Assembly (NCBI GenBank): GCA_031308135.1
Contig: JAHLJT010008446.1
Coordinates: 159,941,161 to 160,005,160, forward strand
DNA length: 64,000 nucleotides
From: Acheta domesticus
Taxonomy: Eukaryota > Arthropoda > Insecta > Orthoptera > Gryllidae
Reading direction: 5' to 3'
Each line of letters starts with the position of its first letter. The first letter of the stretch is position 1. This document shows, in pieces, positions 56,072-64,000 of this stretch. The translations under genes and the position numbers were made by a program. The notes under the pieces were generated by a model that made no database searches, was not told where the DNA came from, and worked only from the letters and a program-made list of their open reading frames with translations.

Positions 56072-57344
56072 TTGTAAGTGACCTACGGCAAGAACAGTTG
56101 TGCTACGAGAGGACTAACTGCAAAAGAAAGACGGCAGAGAGCGCCTTTCATAAAAGCGCAATAAAGGTAACTATTGTAAATTATATTATTTGAACTATTG
56201 TGAATTATATTATATGAAATTACTTAAAGGGAAGTGAATAATGGATTTATATCATGATTATGCGTCAAGAATATGCATTAAAATAAAAGAAGTGCGAAAT
56301 GTAATTCACAGAACGAATTACTATGTCACGAGTCAAGCATTGACTATGTTGGGTAAAGTCTTAATTAACAGAGTTACGTTTTTCCCCACAACTTTTTTTT
56401 CATTGGCAATTGAATTAAAATTTTGGACGGCGCACATCGGAGCAAAAGAGACTAATTTATTATTGGAAACAAAGCAGATGACAGGACCACGAGGTTCTTC
56501 ACCGCGGTGTCCAGCGGCGCGACACTAGATTGTAGTCCGCTGACCGAGAAGAACGAGGGACGGCAGCGCTTTAGAACACGATCCGACCGACTAGTGATCT
56601 TCGCGAGTCAAAACATTTCGCTGAGAACTGTATCGTCATTCCCCCCAGTAGAGAATCAGAAACAAATTTGCTAATGTTGTGGGGCAAGAAAAGCATATCA
56701 TTTCGTTACGTCTGGTAACATAGGATCGAGATTTCTAATATCAAGTGCATTTTTAAACACGAACTGTCGTATTAAAATACAGATAAATTCTAAGTGTAAA
56801 TTATCTGTAAAGTTCTAGAACAAAATTCTATAGAATTAAATGGTAATTAAAACAGGTTAAAGATGTATAAATTCAATACTATTTTTCAACATTAATTCAA
56901 CTAGTGGTGCTTCCAACGCACATACTTTCACGCACTGTTTCAATATGGTCCTAAATGATATTCCACTACTTCACAAACCAGCAAACGTGTTTTCTACCAG
57001 CAATCATTCTCCGTTCCGAGACCCGAAATCCGATCCTCGAAGTTAACGAAACAGCACTTATACTACTACGCAACACTAGCACTGTATGGGTAGAACAGAG
57101 TCATAAAAAGAATCAAGCAGGATCGAAAATGGTAAATACACGATAAAGAAATATGGTATGATGGTACACACACTTTACAAATAAAAGAAAAGACGTGAAA
57201 AAATGTTAAAAGTTAAAAATTCGAAAAAATATGTACAGACACTTCCAGTCCGGAAGAGCTGTGCCAATGCTCGCCGAATAACGCTTGCGACCACAATAGC
57301 TATATATGACATTAACGTAAAGTAAAATAAAGTAAAATAAAATT
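56072..57344. other. Unannotated, with a GC-richer patch at 56480-56650
   Basis: No recognised gene. The frame 56241-56528 ends in the GC-richer patch and has no known domain. An ACTAGTGGTGCTTCCAACG motif at 56901 resembles the family F inner edge. Confidence 0.4.
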
Positions 57345-57357
57345 ATTCATTGATTAC

Positions 57358-58005
57358 TTGCTGCAGGAGTCATGGGACGCGGTTTATAATACTATTGATA
57401 CAAACGATAAATATTATTCTTTTTTTTCAACGCTTTCATTTCATTTTAACACTTGCTTTCCTCTTCAGAAAAGAAAATTAAATATTTCACGCAAAAACAA
57501 TTCTTGGATAACACAAGGAATTAGAACATCATGTAAAAACAAACGAGTTCTTTCTTTCATTTCTAAGCATCATAACGTATCTCAAGATTTCCTCCTGTAC
57601 TTTAATAAATACAAATCATTGTTAAGAAAAGTCATAAGGCATGCTAAAATCATTAAACACGATCAGGATATTTTTAACTCAAATAACAAAACAAAATCAA
57701 TGTGGGGTGTAGTAAAAAATGCGACCAAACCAACTAGAAACCTTGTAGAGAATGTTGTTTTAAAAGATAACGATAGAGATGTGAACGATCCGGCAACTGT
57801 GGCTAGTCTCTTTAACCAATACTTTTCGAGAATTGCTGTCGATCTCACTAAGGGTTTTCAGCCACAAAATTCAACATCTGACGTTTCCCTAAAAATCTTA
57901 GACACTATGTTCGTTTCCGAAACCTCTTCCTATGAAATTCTCAAAATAATCGGTAAATTAAAAAATAAATATTCGGCCGGTATAGATGAATTTCCGGATT
58001 GTTTG
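57358..58005 (+). pseudogene. LINE ORF2 segment between endonuclease and RT
   Basis: 216 codons. WDAVYNTIDTNDKYYSFFST is the conserved block after the endonuclease domain, followed by KNNSWITQGIRTSCKNKRVL, then VVKNATKPTRN and IIGKLKNKYSAGIDEFPDCL, the start of RT block 1. The frame is undamaged until the piggyBac insertion at 58006-58009 and ends a few bases later only because of it. No natural start codon; truncated at the 5' side. The intact frame suggests this LINE was fairly young when hit. Confidence 0.85.
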
Positions 58006-58439
58006 TTAACCTAGCTGCGGTCCTCAAATTTACTCCTTCTCAATATCCTTGGGTCCAAATGGACCCATATAATTTCTCTTGCAAATTATTTACTTTTCCA
58101 ATGATCATATTTAGTATTCTTAGTAGGAAGTTAAAGTTAGACACCGAAATGCTAATTTTATACATTTATATTATTTATAAGGTTGTGCAATAATTTAAAA
58201 TAATGGTCCCTGAACATGCGTGATAGCAAAATAATGAAATGCTCATATAGAAAAATTGCATTACAGACATGTAGTACAAATGTGATTGCCATGATTTTTA
58301 CTTGTAAAAGTTTTTATTTAGAGTAACGAAAAGTAATTTTTTATATAATTGTCACCATTCCCGTCACCTTGTTGGACGGGAACGTTTGAACAAATTTAAT
58401 TATGAAAAGTAATTTTGTTATCAGTTTTGCAACACACTC

Positions 58440-59150
58440 CATTTTCCCCTTTTTCGCATAGAAAAAAAACACTTAATTTTGAGGACGGTGAATTTTGCAT
58501 TGGATTTCTAGTGACGAAGTTTGTGGCAGGTGTGTTCTGCATTCAATAACGGCGTTACAAAAGATTCACCACGTTTTCTATAAAATGTGTCATTTGTTTA
58601 TAACATTTTTATTAGCAATCCGAATTTGCTTTTGTGAAAAAAACGTTTCAATTGGTGTAAAATGTTTATTTTGTCAGAGAAAACCACAATAGGCCACAAA
58701 AAAGTATTTTTTCTATGAATAAGAACAAATCGTATCAACAGCTCCGTTTGTAGAATTTTAGGTTTTCTTTATTTCTGGATTCTTTTCTCCAGATTCGCAG
58801 CCTCTTGCATCATTGTAAAGGGTGTTTTGAAGGACAACACACTTGTTCATTCGTGGCACATACGATACTAATGTCGGGTAACTCGTAAAATCGAAAGTAG
58901 AATATTAGTTTGTTGTGCCCTTTGTCTGGAGAAGTTTTGGCGGTATAGAAGATTTGTTTTTGCGCATAGTTCTACCGAGAATGATGTCCCGTTTGAGAAG
59001 ATCCTGACCCAACTGGTATGATGTAAAGAAATTGTCAGGAGTTATATTGTTATCCTTCAGAAGTGAACATAATTGTAACACAAATTTTATTCCCAAATTT
59101 TGTTCTCTAGGTTGCCCTTCTTGTTTGCCAGAGGTTGTGCATTCCACATG
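58440..59150 (-). pseudogene. piggyBac transposase copy 3, internal deletion
   Basis: Minus frame 59147-58905 reads GIKFVLQLCSLLKDNNITPD, then NFFTSYQLGQDLLKRDIILG and MRKNKSSIPPKLLQ: the piggyBac block around the second catalytic Asp. The next frame (58895-58755) has TSYPTLVSYVPRMNKCVVLQ, then YNDARGC. A degraded Cys/His stretch follows to about 58440. The N-terminal half, with the first catalytic Asp and the acidic region, is missing and replaced by the low-complexity tract at 59390-59490. Inactive. Confidence 0.85.
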
Positions 59151-59387
59151 TAATGTGTTTCATTCAAAATTTCCCTCCGTATTTACCAAGTCTTTGGCAT
59201 GTGCTGCCGAAGTGGATAATTGACTCGGAAAACGTCTAATTATCCATTGATTTTTACATACAATTGAAGATTGCACAACATCGGAAGAGGAAGAAACACA
59301 TCAGAATACTACGTTCAAGTTTTAGAAAAACCGTCTATTCGTAGTTTAGGGAGCTGAGATTGCTCCCAGCTATTCGTAGTACTTGGA

Positions 59388-59490
59388 TAGTACTACGTAG
59401 TAGTAATAGTAAGTAATACGTAATAGTACGTAATAGTACGTAATAGTACTACGTAGTAGTACTATTAGTACTACTAGTAGTTTTCGTAGT
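59388..59490. repeat. TAGTAC/TAATAGTACG compound microsatellite
   Basis: Units TAATAGTACG and AGTAGTACTA repeat and invert over about 100 bp, ACTACGTAGTAGTACTA being self-complementary. It sits in piggyBac copy 3 where N-terminal coding sequence should be. Confidence 0.8.
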
Positions 59491-59855
59491 TTGATAGTAT
59501 TATTCGACAAAATATTGTCATTGTACATCTTATGAGAAGATAAAGTCTCCAATGATAAAACAATCCTTCCATAGTTGATTTCTACGAATTTACCGAGTTA
59601 TTATATGAAATTTTTATTGAGAGTTCAACATGAGAAACGTCAAGGGTCGAAATGGACCCGAAGAACTTATGTGTAAAAAAATTTATAATTCCTTTCGTAT
59701 TGAAAATAAATGAATGACATTTTATACGCGGGTAGAAAACAGCCACAAAATAACTGTCATGGAGTATCAGAACGATTGCACCATTTTCTTAAGCCGTACA
59801 AGAAATTAAAATTTTATTTGGGTCGAAATGGACCCGAGGACCACAGCAGGGTTAA

Positions 59856-61291
59856 AGACGTGCGCGCCAGCCATTATACACCCGTTAACTCACATATTTA
59901 ATACATCCTTATGCACGGGAATTTTTCCAGATATTTTTAAAACAGCTACGATTAAGCCGCTCTTCAAAAAAGACAACAAAAATGAAGTTCAAAATTATCA
60001 GCCAATTTCTCTTTTGTCAGTTTTTTCAAAAATATTAGAGAGACTTTTTTATGTGCGAATGGAAACCTTTCTCAATAAACACGACGCGTTTTCAAATTGC
60101 CAACATGGATTCCGGAAATCAAAATCTACGGAAACAGCCATTTTTTCTTTTCTTAAAGATGTTGCCTCATCATTGGATCAAAACGAAGCAACTATTGGAA
60201 TATTTTTAGATCTTTCAAAAGCTTTTGACGTCATTGATCATAACATTTTACTTTCAAAATTACCTTCGTATGGAATCCGTGGTATTGCTCTAGATTGGCT
60301 ATGTTCGTCCCTTAAACAACGATCTCAGAGAGTAGAAATACCTTACTGGAATGATGGAACTTTATGTACACACCTTTCCGGTTCTTTGCCAATTGCACGT
60401 GGAGTCCCGCAAGGATCGATTTTAGGCCCTATTCTCTTCCTATTATACGTAAATGACATGCCCTTAGCGATTCGAAACGGAAGAACAGTTCTCTTTGCGG
60501 ATGATACAAATATTCTTTGCAACAAAGAAACCGTAAATAGTACAATATCAGACGTTTCAAATTGGTTCCGAAATAACAAATTAAAAGTAAATGAAACTAA
60601 AACTGTTTCAATGCAGTTTTCCATATCAAATAAAAAATTCTGTACTCCATTGAAAATGGACGGAGTGCCATTGACTGATGTTAATGTAACAAAGTTTTTA
60701 GGTCTATCAATTCAGTCAAACCTCAAATGGAATGCCCACTTAAATGAATTGAACACAAAATTAAGTTCATTATGCTACGCGTTCAGAATTATTTCAAATT
60801 CCGTCAGCCTTCATACAGCTCGTTGTGTATATTTTGCCAATGTTCATTCCCGCCTGAGATATGGCATAATATTCTGGGGAAACACATCTTATAGCTCCCA
60901 GACTTTCAGATTACAAAAAAGAATTGTGCGAATAATAAACAAATCCAACCCACGTGATTCTTTTGAGTCTCTCTTTATTAATCTAGGAATTTTACCATTA
61001 CCTTGTCTCCTGATTTACGAATCAGTAGTTTTTGTCAAAAATGACTTACTTAAGGGCGGGAATATATTTTCAGCAAACGCCGATGTCTATAAGTAAAACA
61101 CACGACGTAGTAATCATATTCACCAGGTGGCAGTATCAACAGCTCACTACAAAAAATTCACATACAATTCATGTACATTACTATACAACACTTTGCCAGA
61201 AGACATTAAACGATTAAATTCGATAGAAAAGTTTAAGTCCCAAGTAAAATCTTTTCTGCTGCATAACTGTTTCTATACAATTCGAGACTAA
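59856..61291 (+). pseudogene. LINE reverse transcriptase and C-terminal domain
   Basis: A frame of about 410 codons to 61096, continued after a one-base shift to TAA at 61289-61291. RT blocks: IKPLFKKDNKNEVQNYQPIS, HGFRKSKSTETAIFSFLKDV, IGIFLDLSKAFDVIDHNILL (first catalytic Asp), GVPQGSILGPILFLLYVNDM and VLFADDTNILCNKE (catalytic FADD at about 60495). The tail has FLGLSIQSNLKWNAHLNELN and then, past the shift, LLYNTLPEDIKRLNSIEKFK. The ATG at 59828 lies in the piggyBac and is not the natural start. Catalytic residues are intact; the only damage seen is the piggyBac insertion, 5' truncation and one shift. Confidence 0.9.
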
Positions 61292-61409
61292 ACCGAGCAT
61301 CAAAAAGGAAAGTAGAATTAATTTTAACAATGATAGTTAATGTAATTATTTATCATTTGAACTGTATAATTCTAAAGAACCTGTAACAAGTATTGTACCA
61401 CAGTTTCTG

Positions 61410-61515
61410 GGTTGATGGCCCCCATCTCGATCAGGTTTTTCGTCCAGTTTCCCTGATCCTTGAGCAAATGCTGAGATGGTCCCTTGTTTTGCTTCTGGAC
61501 ATAAATGTAACTTCA
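61410..61515 (+). other. Stem-loop block in the LINE 3' UTR
   Basis: GATCAGG (61429-61435) pairs with CCTGATC (61452-61458) across a 16-base loop; AGC (61463-61465) pairs with GCT (61470-61472). It is followed by GATGGTCCCTTGTTTTGC and ATAAATGTAAC. Same order of elements as at 33436-33540. Confidence 0.7.
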
Positions 61516-61540
61516 TTATTTGTGCACGTCTTCTGAGTTT

Positions 61541-61984
61541 CAGTGGGAAATATAGTTATTCAAATTATCGTTTTTCATATTATCGCGGCAAAAAGTATTA
61601 TTCTTTCATGAAGAACATGAGGGTTCAGGGCAGGAATTTATAGCTAATTTACCTTTGAAAATATATTTTATTATATAGGAGCGAATATTTGTCAACAAAA
61701 CTCGAAAAAACCTCTTTTCTATATTCAAAATTCGACTAAAATATGGTTTAGGATAGAGACCACAGAATTATGAAAACGTGCACAAAAATCACTTCCCATA
61801 GCTTGTCATACGCAGTTTTTAACTGTTTTTGACGTAAATAAATAATAAATAACACTTATGTAATAGAATTAAAAGTATGGTGGTTTCATTTCTCGCATTA
61901 CGAAGTCGAAAAACAGAGAATGTAAAAAAATGTCCTTTGGGCGCTCAAAGAAGGTATCTGGGAAGATCATCATTCATAACAGAA
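61541..61984. other. No recognised feature
   Basis: AT-rich filler between the LINE and the next family F fragment. Confidence 0.4.
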
Positions 61985-62215
61985 AAACTAGTTCACTTTA
62001 GAGATGGGAAAACTACGTTCTGCGAGAAAGTCTGTGCTATTCTTTTGCATCGTTAGTTTTTCTAAATTTAGCAATAAGTTTTATCCACTTTTTCGTTACC
62101 ACCCCCAGCTACAAGAATTTTTCTGGCAAAAATTCCCCGTTTCCCGGCGCACGATTTCATATTTTTCTCTTTTAGGAAGTATTCTTAAGGCGAGAAAGTA
62201 ATAATTTCGGAACAG
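61985..62215. repeat. Family F inner edge plus variant B terminal repeat
   Basis: GCGAGAAAGTCTGTGCTATT leads to the inner edge (GCATCGTTAGTTTTT), then directly TTTATCCACTTTTTCGTTAC and the inverted variant B TIR (CCCCGTTTCCCGGCGCACGA to GGCGAGAAAGTAAT). This junction shows that the inner edge normally abuts a TIR. Confidence 0.65.
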
Positions 62216-63165
62216 TCAGAGATATCTACGTTAATCGCATGCGTTCTGGTTATATTGTATTTCAATTTAACGTTGAAATACTCATAATTTTACTTAAATT
62301 GGTTCATAGAGATATGCACCAGACAACGATTGACATACGTTTCAAAAATCGAATAACAGTTGAAAAATATTTTAAAAGATGTTATTTGGGAAAACACAGA
62401 CAGGTCCTGTATATTTATCTGCATTGATTCTATTCGTGAGTAGAAGTACTTCGGATGATTTTCAATAAAGTTTCTACACCTTTCAATGTTTTTTTCTGCA
62501 ACAACACATTCATCAAATTAAAATCCCTATCTAGGATTCGAAACCGGCTTCTTTCGAACTTCAGCGCTAAGCCCCAACATTCTTTAACCGCCTTCACCAT
62601 TGGAGTCCGATGCGGAGTGAGTATTTATATATTAGTCAAAACGTAAATTCCCCGTTTTCCGGTGCACGATGACAATCTTTCTCTTCTTACGAAGTATTCG
62701 TAAGGCAAGGAAGTAATAATAATTTCGGAACCTTTAGGGCTATGTAAGCTGATCGCATGTCTTCTGGTTAAATTGTATTTCAATTTAATGTTGAAAAAAA
62801 AGTTTACATAAATCGGTTCATACAGACGCACACAAGGACACGATTGATATATGACACACATTTCAGAAATCGAATAACAGAGTTGAAACAATGTTTAAGA
62901 GATGCAATTTGTGAAAACAGTGACAAGTCCTGTATATTTATCTGCATGGATTCTATTAGTGAGTAGAAGTACTATAAATGATTTTCAATAAAGTTTCAAC
63001 ACACAATAGTTTATTTCTGCAACTACACATTCATTAAATTAAAATCCCTGTTTGGAATTCGAACCTGAGATCTTTCAATGTGACGTTCGCAGTCCCAGAC
63101 CGCCTTAGCGAGCGCGGCTATTGGAGCGAGTTGGGGAGTGATGACTTATATATCAGTGAAAACGT
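62132..63165 (-). repeat. Two tandem 514-bp units with a tRNA-like SINE head (family B)
   Basis: The block starting AAATTCCCCGTTT(T/C)CCGG is present at 62132 and again at 62646, and similarity runs through GGTTCATA, ATCTGCAT, GATTTTCAATAAAGTTTC and ACACATTCAT. On the minus strand each unit begins with a tRNA-like head: A boxes at 63109-63099 (GCTAAGGCGGT) and 62598-62586 (GGTGAAGGCGGTT), B boxes at 63065-63054 (GGTTCGAATTCC) and 62545-62534 (GGTTTCGAATCC). Each unit ends in a part of the family F variant B terminal repeat. Unit divergence is roughly 15-20 percent by eye. Confidence 0.6.
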
Positions 63166-63269
63166 AATTGTATAAGCTCTATCATTAGGAAACCGGTATT
63201 GGTCAATATGCGAAATATGTTTTTGGGTGACAAATAAAGTCAGCGGGCTTACTCCAAATCTTTTATCCG

Positions 63270-63332
63270 ACTAACGTCATTACGAAAACAACTACTGCGA
63301 GAAAGTCTGTGCCATTCAATAGCACCACTAGT
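63270..63332 (+). repeat. Family F inner-edge fragment
   Basis: TGCGAGAAAGTCTGTGCCAT then CAATAGCACCACTAGTTTT, as in the copies ending at 56071 and 62050. Confidence 0.65.
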
Positions 63333-63357
63333 TTTTATTTATTTATTTATTTATTTA
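63333..63357. repeat. (ATTT)n microsatellite
   Basis: Six ATTT units directly after the inner-edge motif. Confidence 0.85.
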
Positions 63358-63369
63358 CCGTCCTTTATT

Positions 63370-64000
63370 ACACACGTTGAGAAAATTTAAAGAAAAAAAT
63401 TGGAGAGGTTTTTTGAAACTTTGTTTTGGAAATTTGAAGCAAAAATTACGCAAAAACTACTCGTTTTTTCAAAAAATTCTGCATAACCTTTTTAAAAAAG
63501 CTAGTTTTGTACAAGTGACTTTAAGGTAAAAATCACTATCTACAATTTTGTAGTTTTAAAAGTATTTTTTTGCAATTTTCAAAAGTAATTCCAAGAACTA
63601 GGACTAAGACCATATTTTTAGCGTCCCTCATTACATAAGAGAAGAAATTTTAAAGAAAACATTTGGAGCTGTTTTTGAGAAATACGTTTTGTAAATTTGA
63701 AGCGCAATTTACGCAAAAACCACTCGTTTTTTTTCAAAAAAATGGTATATGACCTTATTTAAAGTGCTAATTTTGTACAACCGACTTTTTCTGAGTCAAA
63801 AATTTCTATCTTCAATTTTGCAATTTTAAAATAGTTTTTTGCAACCTTCGAAAAATTGGGGATGTGAACGAAAATGATATCTACGTCATTCCCTTAAACG
63901 TTCTTTGCACTATTCAACAACAAATTTATTCAAAAAATTTGGAGCCATTTTCTTTTAACTTAGAAAATCTCAAAATGGGCTTCGTGTAAATTACCCTCAA
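63370..64000. repeat. Family F copy 7, cut by the window end
   Basis: Reverse-oriented match to 12185-12690, with TTTGGAGC modules at about 63400, 63667 and 63940 and the block ACTATTCAACAACAAATTTA (reverse of TTGTTGTTGAATAGT at 12290). It continues past the window. Confidence 0.65.

Larger units (their letters stand above)
58010..59851 (-). mobile_element. piggyBac-like transposon, copy 3 (1,842 bp)
   Basis: TTAA TSDs at 58006-58009 and 59852-59855. Ends are CCTAGCTGCGGTCCTC on the left and, inverted, CCCTGCTGTGGTCCTC on the right. The palindrome GGGTCCAAATGGACCC is at 58051-58066; GGGTCGAAATGGACCC is at about 59645-59660 and 59820-59835. The transposase remnant reads on the minus strand. 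It interrupts a LINE reading frame exactly at TTAA. Confidence 0.9.
57345..61540 (+). mobile_element. CR1/Jockey-group LINE, split by piggyBac copy 3
   Basis: The upstream part (57345-58005) is the region before RT; after the piggyBac (58010-59851, TSD TTAA) the same reading frame continues with RT and the C-terminal domain to 61291. The 3' UTR contains the stem-loop block at 61410-61515, homologous to that of the LINE at 31171-33882. The apurinic endonuclease part is missing. The 3' end near 61540 is approximate, no simple-repeat tail seen. Confidence 0.85.

Overview
This window is eukaryotic and almost entirely transposable elements (TEs). There is no operon structure, no rRNA gene, no bacterial-type gene, and no complete host gene that I can support. 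The element families point to an arthropod, most likely an insect with a large repeat-rich genome: an arthropod-type Tc1 element, mariner, piggyBac, hAT, a K02A2.6/Mag-like gypsy element, LINEs of the R4/Dong and CR1/Jockey groups, and tRNA-derived SINEs. The species cannot be named from this sequence alone. Family names rest on protein and terminal-repeat recognition; no database was searched.

Layout, left to right. 1-800: a GAA/GAC purine-rich microsatellite and AT-rich filler. 803-3123: a dead Tc1 element broken by a 788-bp non-autonomous hAT element and by a SINE, each with target-site duplications (TSDs). 4903-6187: an internally deleted hAT element. 6.6-12.7 kb and 16.4-18.2 kb: copies of a long AT-rich non-coding family with long terminal inverted repeats (TIRs), here called family F. 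13.4 kb: a possible lone host exon. 13.7-14.3 kb: a solo LTR. 15.2-15.8 kb: the 3' half of a mariner. 19.1-22.1 kb: a LINE 3' end followed by piggyBac copy 1. 23.0-29.9 kb: a family F copy split by a very young 5.1-kb gypsy element.

31.2-33.9 kb: a 5'-truncated LINE. 34.0-39.1 kb: an R4/Dong-like LINE on the minus strand, split by piggyBac copy 2. 40.8-41.6 kb: a small inverted-repeat element and a copy of its core. 41.6-45.0 kb: a second R4/Dong-like copy on the plus strand. 46.4-47.3 kb: remnant of piggyBac copy 4. 48.5-56.1 kb: a deeply nested block in which a family F copy is split by a 5.9-kb TA-flanked element (B). B in turn holds a candidate solo LTR and another family F fragment, and that fragment carries a SINE. 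57.3-61.5 kb: a LINE split at TTAA by piggyBac copy 3. 62-64 kb: tandem SINE-like units and more family F.

The DNA acts as a layered record of insertions rather than a gene neighbourhood. Several nests give an order of events: Tc1, then hAT and SINE; R4-like LINE, then piggyBac 2; CR1-type LINE, then piggyBac 3; family F, then gypsy; family F, then B. The most interesting leads are: family F with about 300-bp internal periodicity; a stem-loop with compensatory changes shared by the 3' UTRs of two LINEs; element-specific palindromes in all four piggyBac copies; and a 36-codon candidate exon bounded by splice-site signals at 13397-13504.
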